Below are positions 9,319 through 19,208 of a stretch of 45,432 nucleotides of DNA, piece by piece. Every line of letters begins with the position of its first letter. Position 1 is the stretch's first letter. The notes under the pieces were generated by a model. It ran no database searches. It worked only from the letters and a program-made list of their open reading frames with translations, and was not told where the DNA came from. The stretch is from Bacteroidales bacterium (GTDB lineage Bacteria > Bacteroidota > Bacteroidia > Bacteroidales > JAADGE01), in NCBI GenBank assembly GCA_021648725.1, contig JAKISF010000027.1, forward strand, positions 1 to 45,432. Reading direction: 5' to 3'. The position numbers and the translations under genes were made by a program.

Positions 9319-11274
9319 ATGACAAAATTAAATTCAAAAATTCCGGAAGGAAAACTCAAAGATAAATGGAGCAATTATAAAGCTCATCAAAATTTAGTAA
9401 ATCCTGCAAATAAACGTAATCTTGATATTATTGTCGTAGGAACAGGGCTTGCAGGCGGAGCAGCAGCAGCAAGTTTGGCAGAACTTGGCTTTAAAGTTAA
9501 AAATTTCTGTTATCAGGACAGTCCGAGACGTGCACACAGCATTGCAGCACAAGGCGGAATAAATGCGGCAAAAAACTATCCGAATGACGGAGATACAGTT
9601 TACAGACTTTTTTACGATACAATTAAAGGCGGTGATTACAGAGCCAGAGAAGCAAATGTATATCGTTTGGCAGAGGTCAGTAACGCAATTATTGACCAAG
9701 GTGTAGCACAAGGAATTCCTTTTGCAAGAGAATACGGCGGTCTGTTAGATAACCGTTCTTTCGGAGGGGCATTAGTTTCCAGAACCTTTTATGCAAGAGG
9801 GCAAACCGGACAACAATTATTGCTCGGTGCTTACAGTGCATTAAGTCGCCAAATAGGTTTGGGAAATGTTACAATGTACAACAGAACCGAACTTATGGAC
9901 ATTGTTATTGTTGACGGAAAAGCAAGAGGAATTGTAACAAGAAATTTAATAACAGGAAAGATTGAAAGTCACTTCGGACATGCTGTTGTTTTAGCAACAG
10001 GAGGATATGGAAATGCTTTCTTTTTATCAACAAATGCGATGGGGTCAAACGGAAGTGCTGTATGGAAAGCATATAAAAAAGGTGCATTCTTTGCAAATGC
10101 TTCATTTGTTCAAATTCATCCTACTGCAATTCCGCAACACGGAGACTTTCAATCAAAATTAACATTGATGAGTGAAAGTTTAAGAAATGACGGAAGAATT
10201 TGGGTTCCTAAAAAGAAAGAAGATGCAGAAGCAATTCGAGAAGGAAGATTAAAAGCAGAAAATTTACCTGAGGAAGACAGGGATTTCTTTTTGGAAAGAC
10301 GTTATCCTGCATTCGGAAACTTAGTTCCGCGTGATGTTGCGGCAAGAGCTGCAAAAGAGCGAACAGATAAAGGTTTCGGGATTGAAAATAATACAACAAA
10401 AGAAGGTGTTTTCTTGGATTTCAAATATGCAATAAAACGCTTAGGAAAAGACCTTATAGAAGAAAGATACGGAAACTTATTCCAAATGTATGAAAAAATA
10501 ACGGCAGATAATCCGTACAAAACTCCTATGAAAATATTTCCTGCAATTCACTATACAATGGGCGGTATTTGGGTTGATTATGAACTTCAAACAACTGTTC
10601 CCGGATTATTTGTTGCAGGAGAAGCAAACTTCTCGGATCACGGAGCAAACAGACTCGGAGCATCAGCATTAATGCAAGGTTTAGCTGACGGTTATTTTGT
10701 TCTTCCCTATACAATACAAAATTATTTGGCTTATGAAATCGGAACAGAAAGAATGGTTCCTTCAGAACATGATGAGTTTAAAAAAGCTGAAAAAGATGTT
10801 GAAACATTAATTGACAAATTAATGGATATCAAAGGAACAAAATCTGTTGATTATTTCCATAAAAAACTCGGAAAAGTGATGTGGAATAATGTAGGAATGG
10901 AGAGAAACGAAAAAGACTTAAAAGATGCAATCAATAAAATTAAAGAAATTAAAAAAGAATTTTGGTCTGATTTAAAAATTCCGGGAGAGAAAAATGCTTT
11001 AAACGTTGAACTTGAAAAAGCAAACAGAGTTGCCGATTTTCTTGAAATAGGAGAATTAATGGCTCGCGATGCTTTAAATCGTGATGAATCAAGCGGCGGT
11101 CATTTCCGTTCCGAACATATCACCGAAGACGGTGAAGCAAAAAGAAACGATAAAGATTTTATGTATGTTGCAGCATGGGAGTACAAGGGGGACGATGTTG
11201 ATCCTGAATTACATAAAGAACCTTTGCATTATGAAGAAATTGAAGTAAAAACGCGTAATTATAAAACTGCATAA
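9319..11274 (+). CDS. sdhA: Succinate dehydrogenase/fumarate reductase flavoprotein subunit
   Basis: The 651-residue catalytic subunit interconverts succinate and fumarate. It has an N-terminal Rossmann FAD motif ([19 protein letters not shown], about 37-55), the covalent-FAD histidine region [18 protein letters not shown], the active-site segment around HPTAIPQHG, the R-containing PRDVAARA motif, the capping [12 protein letters not shown], and the [14 protein letters not shown] region. The C-terminal helical domain ends [20 protein letters not shown]. It is slightly longer than proteobacterial SdhA, as expected for this phylum. The position between sdhC and sdhB indicates one operon. Confidence 0.95.
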   Translation: MTKLNSKIPEGKLKDKWSNYKAHQNLVNPANKRNLDIIVVGTGLAGGAAAASLAELGFKVKNFCYQDSPRRAHSIAAQGGINAAKNYPNDGDTVYRLFYDTIKGGDYRAREANVYRLAEVSNAIIDQGVAQGIPFAREYGGLLDNRSFGGALVSRTFYARGQTGQQLLLGAYSALSRQIGLGNVTMYNRTELMDIVIVDGKARGIVTRNLITGKIESHFGHAVVLATGGYGNAFFLSTNAMGSNGSAVWKAYKKGAFFANASFVQIHPTAIPQHGDFQSKLTLMSESLRNDGRIWVPKKKEDAEAIREGRLKAENLPEEDRDFFLERRYPAFGNLVPRDVAARAAKERTDKGFGIENNTTKEGVFLDFKYAIKRLGKDLIEERYGNLFQMYEKITADNPYKTPMKIFPAIHYTMGGIWVDYELQTTVPGLFVAGEANFSDHGANRLGASALMQGLADGYFVLPYTIQNYLAYEIGTERMVPSEHDEFKKAEKDVETLIDKLMDIKGTKSVDYFHKKLGKVMWNNVGMERNEKDLKDAINKIKEIKKEFWSDLKIPGEKNALNVELEKANRVADFLEIGELMARDALNRDESSGGHFRSEHITEDGEAKRNDKDFMYVAAWEYKGDDVDPELHKEPLHYEEIEVKTRNYKTA

Positions 11275-11298
11275 ATCAGACAATTAAAAATAAAAATT

Positions 11299-12057
11299 AT
11301 GGCTTCAAAAAATATAAATATAAACTTAAAAGTTTGGCGTCAAAAAGATGCTAAATCAAAGGGCGGTTTTGAAAAGTACCGACTTGAAAATATATCTGTT
11401 GACAGTTCATTTCTTGAAATGATAGATGTTCTTAATGAGAAACTGGTTAATGAGGATAAAGAACCGGTTGCATTTGATCACGATTGCAGAGAGGGAATTT
11501 GCGGAATGTGCAGCCTGTTTATTAACGGAAGAGCTCACGGACCGGACAGTTTAATTACAACATGTCAACTTCATATGAGAACCTTTAAAGATAATGAAAC
11601 AATAATTATTGAACCGTGGAGATCCGGCGGCTTTCCTGTAATCAAAGATTTGATGGTTGACAGAACTGCATTTGAAAAAATAATGCAAGCCGGCGGTTTT
11701 ATTTCAGTTAATACCGGCGGTGTTCCTGATGCAAATGCAATACCCATTGCTAAAGCTGCCGCAGAAGAAGCAATGGATGCGGCTTCATGTGTAGGTTGCG
11801 GAGCATGTGTTGCAACTTGTAAAAATTCGTCTGCAATGCTATTTGTTTCTGCTAAAGTTTCTCAATTAGCATTATTACCGCAAGGCAAAATAGAAGCATC
11901 CAAAAGAGCAAAAAATATGGTTGCCGTTATGGATGAAATGGGTTTCGGAAATTGCTCAAATACAGGTGCTTGCGAAATGGAATGTCCGAAAGGAATATCA
12001 TTGGCACATATTGCAAGATTAAACAGAGAATTTCTTATTGCAAATATTAAAAGTTGA
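11299..12057 (+). CDS. sdhB: Succinate dehydrogenase/fumarate reductase iron-sulfur subunit
   Basis: The 252-residue electron-transfer subunit has an N-terminal 2Fe-2S ferredoxin fold with cysteines in [13 protein letters not shown] and the later TTCQLH. The C-terminal domain carries the 4Fe-4S motif [11 protein letters not shown] and the further motif [15 protein letters not shown] that supplies the other cluster ligands. It passes electrons from SdhA to the heme/quinone site in SdhC. It starts 24 bp after sdhA and is followed by a strong terminator, closing the sdhCAB operon. Confidence 0.95.
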   Translation: MASKNININLKVWRQKDAKSKGGFEKYRLENISVDSSFLEMIDVLNEKLVNEDKEPVAFDHDCREGICGMCSLFINGRAHGPDSLITTCQLHMRTFKDNETIIIEPWRSGGFPVIKDLMVDRTAFEKIMQAGGFISVNTGGVPDANAIPIAKAAAEEAMDAASCVGCGACVATCKNSSAMLFVSAKVSQLALLPQGKIEASKRAKNMVAVMDEMGFGNCSNTGACEMECPKGISLAHIARLNREFLIANIKS

Positions 12058-12078
12058 TAGGTTATAATTAAAAAAGTT

Positions 12079-12103
12079 AAGCAGTCATATTTTTTGACTG
12101 CTT
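12079..12103 (+). terminator. Rho-independent terminator of sdhCAB
   Basis: A perfect 9-bp stem, AAGCAGTCA (12079-12087) with TGACTGCTT (12095-12103), and a 7-base loop are followed directly by TTTTTGTATC. It lies 22 bp after the sdhB stop. Confidence 0.85.
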
Positions 12104-12138
12104 TTTTGTATCTTTATATTTCATAAAAACTACAAGAA

Positions 12139-12585
12139 ATGAAGAATGTATTTTTTTTAGCAGTTGTTTTGTGCTTGTTCTCATGTTCTGATACATATCG
12201 AGATTTTCAATCAATAAAAGATATGAAATGGTACAGAGCAGATAAAAAAACATTTGAAGTTGACATAAAAGAAACCGGAAATTATGATTTATTTTTCGCG
12301 ATGAGGTATTCAACCGGCTATCCGTTTAAACAAATTAAAATTAAAGTAACACAAAAATCTCCAAACGGAGAAGAGTTTTATAAAAATGCAGAAATTGCCG
12401 TTGCAAATGATAAAGATGAGTATATCGGTGATATTACCGGTCAACTGTGGGATATTGAAAAACTAATTTCAAAGAAAACTTTATTAGAAAAAGGGAAATA
12501 TGTATTTGAAATCAGTCATACAATGAACAGCAATCCCGTAGTTTTAGTAATTGACATAGGACTTATTGTAAGACAAACTAAATGA
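12139..12585 (+). CDS. gldH: GldH-like gliding-motility lipoprotein
   Basis: The 148-residue lipoprotein has a short signal sequence ending in the lipobox LFSCS (Cys about 16), so it is anchored in a membrane on the periplasmic side. The body has the beta-sandwich pattern seen in GldH: a YDLFFAMRYSTGYPF segment, a GDITGQLWDIE segment, and a C-terminal EKGKYVFEISHTM then a hydrophobic strand ending in DIGLIV. GldH is required for gliding and T9SS-dependent secretion in flavobacteria, and GldH homologues occur in non-gliding Bacteroidota. The assignment rests on overall pattern and length, so the name is tentative. The gene ends 5 bp from the convergent receiver gene. Confidence 0.65.
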   Translation: MKNVFFLAVVLCLFSCSDTYRDFQSIKDMKWYRADKKTFEVDIKETGNYDLFFAMRYSTGYPFKQIKIKVTQKSPNGEEFYKNAEIAVANDKDEYIGDITGQLWDIEKLISKKTLLEKGKYVFEISHTMNSNPVVLVIDIGLIVRQTK

Positions 12586-12590
12586 AAGCA

Positions 12591-12992
12591 TCAAGAAGTA
12601 CTGTGATATTTCTTCCTGAGGTGTCTGTCAACCTTTTGAAGAAGTTCTTCTTGGGTGTAAGGTTTTGTAATATAGTCATCCATGCCGCAAAAGTAAAAAG
12701 TTTTTAATTCGCATAGCATTGCAGTTGCAGTTTGTGCAATAATAGGAACATTTTTCCGAAAATATCTTATTTCTTTGGTTGCGTCTATGCCGCCTTTTCC
12801 GGGTAATTTAATATCCATTAAAATTAAATCAATATCAGAATTGTTTTTTGCATAATTAACAGCTTCAAACCCGTTTTTTGCAAATAATATTTTTGCTCCG
12901 GTTAACGAAAGATATTCAGACAATAATTTAGAACTGAAAACATCGTCTTCAACAATTAATATTGTTTTATTTCGAAACCGGTCTTTAAACAT
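12591..12992 (-). CDS. Stand-alone CheY-like response regulator
   Basis: The 133 residues make a single receiver domain with no output domain. The acidic pocket (VEDD, about 17-19), the phospho-acceptor Asp in LILMDIKLPGKGG (about 59) and the Thr/Lys region (TATAMLCE ... YITKPYTQEEL) are all present. Receivers of this type often pass phosphate from hybrid kinases or act by protein binding. It starts 23 bp after the stop of the XRE regulator on the same strand, so the two probably form an operon. Confidence 0.88.
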   Translation of the reverse strand: MFKDRFRNKTILIVEDDVFSSKLLSEYLSLTGAKILFAKNGFEAVNYAKNNSDIDLILMDIKLPGKGGIDATKEIRYFRKNVPIIAQTATAMLCELKTFYFCGMDDYITKPYTQEELLQKVDRHLRKKYHSTS

Positions 12993-13015
12993 GGAAATTA
13001 AAGAGATTAATATAG

Positions 13016-13249
13016 TTAAATGCCCTCTAACAATAAATGCAGGTCTATATCAAGACCTTGTGCAATTACAGCAAGAGAAGATATTTTAAAGTCATACTCT
13101 CCTCTTTCTGTTCTGCCGATTTTTCCGGGGTCAACATTTAACTTGAATGCTAAATCAGCTTGGGTCATATTTTTTGATTTTCGAACCTTTCTGATGTTTT
13201 CTCCGATAGATTTTAATAATTCTTTTTTGCTGCTATCATTTAAACTCAT
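13016..13249 (-). CDS. Small XRE-family (Cro/cI-type HTH) regulator
   Basis: I chose the Met at 13249 as the start because the 33 residues upstream in the open frame look non-coding. This gives 77 residues, almost all one helix-turn-helix domain (IGENIRKVRKSKNMTQADLA, then FKLNVDPGKIGRTERGEYDF). It resembles regulators that accompany restriction systems, but here its partner is the receiver-domain gene downstream. Its target is not known; autoregulation would be usual. Confidence 0.8.
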   Translation of the reverse strand: MSLNDSSKKELLKSIGENIRKVRKSKNMTQADLAFKLNVDPGKIGRTERGEYDFKISSLAVIAQGLDIDLHLLLEGI

Positions 13250-13638
13250 GAATATATTTAGGTTAGAGCTATTATGAATAAAATGAAATAAGTCGCTTCT
13301 TTTCTTTATTACAAATATATGTAATTCGAAGGAATAAAAAAAGGGCATGTATGCCTTATATTATTTAGAAGACAGGGAAATACAGTTAGTTGTGAGAAAT
13401 TTGATATAAAGTATTTGTTTGAAAAATATATGTATTTTTGAATTTATATTTGTTATTTTATTGTTGCTCAACAAATAAATTTTAAATCTTATATTTTAAT
13501 TCTTTCAAAAGTTAGTCTTATTTATTGTTAAAAGAAGAAAAATAAATTAAATATAAAAAACACTTTTTTTAAAAAAGAAGGCGAATGTCCGACATATTAT
13601 TGAAATATTATTAAATTTACTGCTAAAAATAATAAAAT
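13250..13638. other. AT-rich intergenic region upstream of the LuxR-type regulator
   Basis: These 389 bp separate divergent genes and hold no convincing gene. TATTTTTG (13433-13440) and TATATTTG (13445-13452) fit the -7 consensus on the plus strand, but neither has a -33 TTTG at the normal spacing, and the leader to 13639 would be long. Promoter assignment is weak. Confidence 0.4.
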
Positions 13639-14292
13639 ATGATTAAGGTCTTAATAATAGATGATCACCCTATAACTGTTGACGGAACTAAAATTATATT
13701 AACCGGTCATTTCAAAAGTTCAATAACAATAAAAACTGCGGAAACAAAAAGTTCAACCCTAAGTATGCTTAACGAGAAATTTGATTTAGTTATTTCAGAT
13801 GTAATGATTCCGAATAATGAATTTGAAAAAGCTTATGAGTTTAACGGAATTGATTTAGCATCATATATTAAAAGGACACATCCTGATACTAAGCTTATTA
13901 TGTTAACAATGCTGAAAGATGAAAGAATGTTGAAAAAACTTATTGATATAGGCGTAAACTCAATAGTTTTAAAATCAATGGATGAAGATATTTTGATTAA
14001 AGCAGTTAAGAGTGTTATGAACGGGAATAATTTTTTTGAAAAGCAGCTCCAAAGCTTATTGGTTTCAAAAAAAGCTGAAAAGAAAAATGTACCGCATAAT
14101 ATTATCTTATCTCCTTATGAAGAACAAGTTTTAAAATATACTGCGCATGGTTTAAAAGAAAAAGAAATTGCGTTAAAAATTGGAAAAAGTACACGAACGG
14201 TTGAACGGCACATTAAAACTTTAAAGTTGAAATTTGAAGCGAGTAACAAGGAGAACTTGGTGTTTAAAGCTACAAAAATAGGATTATTATAA
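13639..14292 (+). CDS. NarL/FixJ-family response regulator
   Basis: The 217 residues comprise an N-terminal receiver (acidic pair in IIDDHPITVDG at 7-8; phospho-acceptor Asp in LVISDVMIPN at about 55) and a C-terminal LuxR-type HTH (LSPYEEQVLKYTAHGLKEKE, then IALKIGKSTRTVERHIKTL). It is the first gene of a two-gene unit; the cognate TPR histidine kinase starts 9 bp after its stop. Signal and targets are unknown. Confidence 0.92.
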   Translation: MIKVLIIDDHPITVDGTKIILTGHFKSSITIKTAETKSSTLSMLNEKFDLVISDVMIPNNEFEKAYEFNGIDLASYIKRTHPDTKLIMLTMLKDERMLKKLIDIGVNSIVLKSMDEDILIKAVKSVMNGNNFFEKQLQSLLVSKKAEKKNVPHNIILSPYEEQVLKYTAHGLKEKEIALKIGKSTRTVERHIKTLKLKFEASNKENLVFKATKIGLL

Positions 14293-14301
14293 AGTAGTAC
14301 T

Positions 14302-16290
14302 ATGATACAAAAGAATAAAATAATTATTTATTTGTTGTGTATATTGTTACTCACTTGTGCTGTATCTTTCGGACAAAATAATATCTCATTTGAAGATGAT
14401 TATAAATTAAATGTCAAAAAAAAGATTAAGGTTGACGATTTTCAAGCACTTAATGATTATACCTCTGATTTTAAAAATAGGCTTGATAATTTTAATGAAC
14501 TAAAAAAATATAATGCCTTGTTTTTAGCTCTTTCACAAGTAAATTTGAATCAAATAAATTATGCCGAAAAATCTCTTGATTCTTTATTGCAAGTAACTAA
14601 TAATGAAAAATATAATAATTTGATTAAAGGTATTTACGGCATTTCAAAATATAGGCAAGGAGATTTTGAAAGTTGTTTAGAATATTTAGGAAAGCCAATT
14701 GATTATCTGAGTGTTATTAAAGACAAAAATGATTTTGATAATTACTTTCTTGCTTTATTTTTGAGGTTTTTAGGCAGAACATATTCTGAAACAGGTATTT
14801 CCCTGCAGGCTATTTCAATGTTGCAAAAATCAAATCAAATATTTGAAAACTTGGGCTTTATTGAAAATACATATATTAACTACAAGTTCATCGGCAGAGC
14901 ATATATACAAAGCGATATAAATAACGACAGTTTAAAAGTTTTTGCACTATACAACTATAACTTTGCTTTACAAGGATTTAAGAAATATAATATGAGAGAT
15001 GAAATCCCATGGATTTACACAATAATAGCCGACTACTATTTGGCGGAAAAAAATTATAAGCAAGCAAAACTTTATCAAGATTCGGCATATAATATGTTAA
15101 AAGAAGATGAAATATTGTTGAGAGGCTTATCTCATAATAATTTCGGCAAGATATATGAAATTAAGAATGATTTTGTTAACGCAAAGAAGTATTATTTAAA
15201 AGCAATAAAAGATTACGAATTAATTAACAACAACACAAACAGAGCAGTTACATATTATAATTTATCCGGCCTTTTTTTAAAGAAAAAATTATTTAATCAA
15301 GCTTCTGCTTATGCAGACTCATCTATACTGTACTCTGTTAAATCTCAAAACCTTGATAAAACCGGCAAGGTATATTTATTAATTTCGGATATCTATAAAG
15401 AAAAACTTGATTATAAAAATGCGTATTATTATTTTTATAAATCACATCAATTATCTCATCAACTTTCAGAACAACAAAGCAAGGATATCGCGTTTTCTTA
15501 CAGAGCAATTTATAAAACAAAGCAAAAGGAAAAAGAAAACTTAAAACTGAAAAGCGAATCAGAATTAAAAGATTTAAAAATGTACAGTTATAGGGTTTAT
15601 GCTTTAATTTTTATTGCTTTTTTAACACTTTTGTTCGTGTCAATTTTTTTCAGAATAAAGAGAACGAAACAAATAAATGCTGCTATATTCAGGCTAAAGG
15701 GACAAGAAGATGAAAAACAAAGGTTATCGCGAGAATTACATGACGGAATAGGCAGCAACTTAAAAGGTATTGCATTAAAGATTAACCATTTGGCTGAAAA
15801 TAATAATCTAGAAAACAATGTTTCGGAAGTAGTAAAAAATATTACTGACGTAAATGATGAGTTAAGAAGAATTTCGCATGACTTGGCTTTACCGTTCAAA
15901 CAATCTCTTGATGAAAATATTCGAAGATTGATTAAAAGAATAACAGCACATAATGAAATTTCTGTTTTTTACAACTCGTTTCCTGCAAGCGGCTGGGAAA
16001 CTGTAGATTACAAAATTTCATTTGAGTTATACAGAATTGTTCAGGAAGCAATAAATAACATTATTGAACATTCTGATTCTGAAAGTGCCGAAATTCAGTT
16101 GACAAGAAGCAAAGATGAAATTTTGTTGACAATTTCTGACAACGGAAAAGGTTTTGACATTGAGAAAAAACAAGTTTCAGGAATCGGTATGATTAATATA
16201 CACTCAAGAGTTAAAGTGTTGAACGGAAAAATTTCAATTACATCTGAACCTGACGGCGGAACTTTTATTGAAATATCAATTCCGAGATAA
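14302..16290 (+). CDS. TPR-containing sensor histidine kinase (HisKA_3/LiaS-NarX type)
   Basis: The 662 residues start with a signal/anchor (IIIYLLCILLLTCAVSFGQ) and periplasmic tetratricopeptide-like repeats (about 60-400). One membrane helix follows near 430-450 (YALIFIAFLTLLFVSIFF). The HisKA_3 dimerisation domain has the phospho-His in RELHDGIGSNLKG (about 480). The C-terminal ATPase domain has N-box VQEAINNIIEHS and G-box SDNGKGFD plus GIGMINIHSRV. The kinase type pairs with NarL-family regulators, matching the gene immediately upstream. The TPR part presumably senses a peptide or protein partner in the periplasm; the ligand is unknown. Confidence 0.92.
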   Translation: MIQKNKIIIYLLCILLLTCAVSFGQNNISFEDDYKLNVKKKIKVDDFQALNDYTSDFKNRLDNFNELKKYNALFLALSQVNLNQINYAEKSLDSLLQVTNNEKYNNLIKGIYGISKYRQGDFESCLEYLGKPIDYLSVIKDKNDFDNYFLALFLRFLGRTYSETGISLQAISMLQKSNQIFENLGFIENTYINYKFIGRAYIQSDINNDSLKVFALYNYNFALQGFKKYNMRDEIPWIYTIIADYYLAEKNYKQAKLYQDSAYNMLKEDEILLRGLSHNNFGKIYEIKNDFVNAKKYYLKAIKDYELINNNTNRAVTYYNLSGLFLKKKLFNQASAYADSSILYSVKSQNLDKTGKVYLLISDIYKEKLDYKNAYYYFYKSHQLSHQLSEQQSKDIAFSYRAIYKTKQKEKENLKLKSESELKDLKMYSYRVYALIFIAFLTLLFVSIFFRIKRTKQINAAIFRLKGQEDEKQRLSRELHDGIGSNLKGIALKINHLAENNNLENNVSEVVKNITDVNDELRRISHDLALPFKQSLDENIRRLIKRITAHNEISVFYNSFPASGWETVDYKISFELYRIVQEAINNIIEHSDSESAEIQLTRSKDEILLTISDNGKGFDIEKKQVSGIGMINIHSRVKVLNGKISITSEPDGGTFIEISIPR

Positions 16291-16302
16291 AAACGAGAGA
16301 AC

Positions 16303-17730
16303 TTATTTTTTCTTTTGTGTTTTCTTCTTCTTTGTTACGTTTTTTTTCGGCAATGCCTTAGCCGGTTTTTGGCTTCCGGCTATAGCCAAATACTCTTTTT
16401 TTGTTTTTTCAATTGCAGCAAAAATAGGTTTTGCCTTTTCAATCATTACGGGTTTGTTCAACTCTTTGTATAAGTTCTGAATTTTTTCTTCGTATTCCTT
16501 AATTTTGCTTAAGATTCTCTTCGGCTCTACGGGAATAATTTGTTCGTATGCCTCTTCAACTCTTATTTGAAAATCACTTAATACATTCATGTAATTAATA
16601 AATGCGTCATAAGGCGAACTGAACGGATTGAAATAATCATGCACAATTCCGTCGGAAAGAATTTTTGTACTCATATAGTAAAAGTGGTCACTTGCCTGCA
16701 AATATCTCCATGCTTTTTTCAATTCGGGTTTTTTAATAAGCTTCATTTTCTCTGAAAGTGAGTACAATTTGTCAAATGCTTCTTTTTGCATTTCGTTTCC
16801 GAGCCATGCGGTTAAATCTCTTTCTTCGTCAGCCCACGAAATTGCATGAGGAACATTCATTGATGCAACCGGTTCATGTTTTTTTACAATTTCTGACGGT
16901 GTTGCAAACTTAAATTTTGTTTGTTTAAATATTTCTTGCGGAAAAGTTTGTAAAAAACCGAAAATTCCTGTGTGAGATTTTTGATGTTCTCCGAAAGTTT
17001 CATAATCCATAAATAAATTTACAACCTCTTGCTTGTTGTCTAAATCTGCAATCCAAGAAGCATATTTTTCAGCAGTTAAAGGATATTCGTCCCATGATTT
17101 ATTTGAAAACCTGAAAGCAATATCGTCACTTAATTTATAATTTTTTAATATTAATTTCAATTCGGGTTTAATAACATTATAATACAAAACATTGGGGCTT
17201 TTCCAACCTAAAATGTGTTTTGCTCCTTCTGTAATCATTGCCTCAAACCCCATTTCAGAAATTGTTTCGCCTATTAAATTATCGTAGATTAGTTCTGTAT
17301 TTCTGAATATTTTCGGCATTTGTCCGAAATGCTTTTTAATTGTCTGAATGTGTTCTGTTACTTGCGATTTAAATTCTTCTTTATCAAACATTGAAATTAA
17401 AGAATGTGAATATGTTTCTGCCAAAAACTCAACCTGCTTTGTTCTTGCAAGTTCTTTAAAACTTTCTAAAACTTCGGGTGCATATTCTTGAAACTGCTCT
17501 AATGCAAGTCCCGTAATCGAAAAACTGACTTTAAATTTGTTTTTATATTTTCTAATTAAATCTAATAGTATCTTGTTGGTATACAGGTAACTGTCATAAG
17601 CAATTCTTTGCATATGCGTTTTGTTTTCAAAATCATCAAAATAATGACGGTCTTCTCCGATATTAAAAAAACGGTATCTTTTTAATCTGTATGGTTGGTG
17701 AACCTGAAAGTATAAGCAAATGTGTTGCAT
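16303..17730 (-). CDS. Glycoside hydrolase family 57 (alpha-amylase/glucanotransferase-like)
   Basis: The 475-residue cytoplasmic protein opens with the GH57 signature (MQHICLYFQVHQPYRLKRYR). The ITGLALEQF, AETYSHSLISMF and GWKSPNVLYY blocks are typical of the Bacteroidota clade, and LFMDYETFGEHQ holds a probable catalytic acidic residue. The last ~15 residues are a lysine-rich tail. It is the third gene of a debranching enzyme / GT4 synthase / GH57 operon, 12 bp behind the synthase gene. In this context it acts on storage alpha-glucan, either trimming or transferring glucan chains. Confidence 0.9.
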   Translation of the reverse strand: MQHICLYFQVHQPYRLKRYRFFNIGEDRHYFDDFENKTHMQRIAYDSYLYTNKILLDLIRKYKNKFKVSFSITGLALEQFQEYAPEVLESFKELARTKQVEFLAETYSHSLISMFDKEEFKSQVTEHIQTIKKHFGQMPKIFRNTELIYDNLIGETISEMGFEAMITEGAKHILGWKSPNVLYYNVIKPELKLILKNYKLSDDIAFRFSNKSWDEYPLTAEKYASWIADLDNKQEVVNLFMDYETFGEHQKSHTGIFGFLQTFPQEIFKQTKFKFATPSEIVKKHEPVASMNVPHAISWADEERDLTAWLGNEMQKEAFDKLYSLSEKMKLIKKPELKKAWRYLQASDHFYYMSTKILSDGIVHDYFNPFSSPYDAFINYMNVLSDFQIRVEEAYEQIIPVEPKRILSKIKEYEEKIQNLYKELNKPVMIEKAKPIFAAIEKTKKEYLAIAGSQKPAKALPKKNVTKKKKTQKKK

Positions 17731-17742
17731 ATTTTAGTTAAT

Positions 17743-19200
17743 TTAGATTTTTTTGTAAGGTGTTAATAATGAGTCATAAATTCCCTTTACTTCTTTTGCC
17801 GGTTTATCCCATTTCATCTTTTCAACCTCGTTTTTAGACTGTTTTATGAACATTTTAGATAAACCGTTATATTTTATAAGTCCGTATATTGCATCTGCTA
17901 AAGCATCTTCATCCCAATAGTCAATTTTTACGGCATTTTGTATAACTTCCGCAACACCCGATTGTTTAGAAATTATTACGGGAACATTTGACCGCATAGC
18001 TTCTAAAGGCGAAATTCCGAATGGTTCCGAAACAGAGGGCATAACATATACATCGCTTATTGCAAACATCTTAGTTACGTCATCGCCTTTCAGGAAGTCG
18101 GTAAAATGAAATTTATCTGCAATTCCTTGCTCTGCTACATATTTTATCATTTGTCTGAACATATCACCGTTTCCTGCCATTACAAATCTTACGTTATATG
18201 TTTTATCTAATACTTTTTTTGCGGCATTTACAAAATATGCAGGACCTTTTTGATATGTTATTCTTCCTAAGAATGTTACAAGTTTTTCCTTTACATTTTT
18301 TTTGTAAGTTATTTTTTCTGCTTCTTGCGGTTCAACGGCATTATAAACAGTTTGAATTTTTTGTTCATCAGCACCGTAATGTTTTATTATTGTGTTTTTA
18401 GTTAAGTTGCTGACTGTTATTATTTTGTCGGCATCTTTCATTCCTGCTTGTTCAAGTGCAAAAACTCTGGTATCAATATTTTCTGCTCCGCCTCTGTCGA
18501 ATTCTGTTGCATGAACATGAATAACAAGCGGTTTTCCCGAAACTTCTTTTGCTGCAATTCCGGCTGCGTTTGCTAACCAATCATGTGCATGAATTATGTC
18601 AAAATCGTTTTCTTTTGCAATAACTGCGGCAACACGTGCGTAATTATATACTTCTTGAATAAGGTTTGGTCCGTAGGTTCCCGAAAATGAATATTTTCCG
18701 TCTTCATTAATTGATAAAGTTTCTTTGTGAGAAAAGCTAATTTCTTTTATTTCACCGTTTTTTTCATAATATAACACTCCGTCTTCATCAATTTTAATAT
18801 TTTTGCCGGTCAGTTTTTTTTCTTTAATAAATCTTTCAAATTCTTCCTCCGATAAATAAGGTTGCAGTTTTGATTTTACTTCAATAAAATCGATTGTTTT
18901 GAAAGTTGATGATAGTTTTGTTTTTTTATTTTCAATATAATTTTCTTTCTCTGAAAAGGTATATAAATGTTCTTTCCAAGAATCGGTTAGTGTTTTTTTA
19001 TATTGTTTGACAACAATATTGCTTGCTCCGATAAGGTTTGCAACATCCTCGTCTTCATCTCCGTATAACTTAGGAACAACAAAAATAATTTCAAGATTTT
19101 TAATAGCCGATAAACTTTTTGTTAAACCGTAACTTGCAGTTCCCAAACCACCTGAAATATGCGGCGGAAATTCCCATCCGAACATTAATACTTTCATCAT
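17743..19200 (-). CDS. GT4-type glycogen (alpha-glucan) synthase
   Basis: The 485-residue glycosyltransferase has a GT-B fold. The N-terminal glucan-synthase block is MFGWEFPPHISGGLGTASYG. Further motifs are IIHAHDWLANAAG, VIHVHATEFDRGG, the phosphate-binding VTFLGRITYQKGP, and the retaining GT4 motif MPSVSEPFGISPLEAMRS with its donor-site glutamate. An insertion of ~120 residues (about 70-190) follows the first block, as in Bacteroidota members. The likely reaction is alpha-1,4-glucan extension from a nucleotide-glucose donor. It is flanked at 8 and 12 bp by the debranching enzyme and GH57 genes, indicating a single transcript. Confidence 0.88.
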   Translation of the reverse strand: MMKVLMFGWEFPPHISGGLGTASYGLTKSLSAIKNLEIIFVVPKLYGDEDEDVANLIGASNIVVKQYKKTLTDSWKEHLYTFSEKENYIENKKTKLSSTFKTIDFIEVKSKLQPYLSEEEFERFIKEKKLTGKNIKIDEDGVLYYEKNGEIKEISFSHKETLSINEDGKYSFSGTYGPNLIQEVYNYARVAAVIAKENDFDIIHAHDWLANAAGIAAKEVSGKPLVIHVHATEFDRGGAENIDTRVFALEQAGMKDADKIITVSNLTKNTIIKHYGADEQKIQTVYNAVEPQEAEKITYKKNVKEKLVTFLGRITYQKGPAYFVNAAKKVLDKTYNVRFVMAGNGDMFRQMIKYVAEQGIADKFHFTDFLKGDDVTKMFAISDVYVMPSVSEPFGISPLEAMRSNVPVIISKQSGVAEVIQNAVKIDYWDEDALADAIYGLIKYNGLSKMFIKQSKNEVEKMKWDKPAKEVKGIYDSLLTPYKKI

Positions 19201-19208
19201 TAATATTT

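Noticed and set aside
13280-13348. Extended N-terminus of the XRE regulator
   Set aside because: The first 33 residues are hydrophobic and irregular, unlike the family; the HTH begins shortly after the internal Met.
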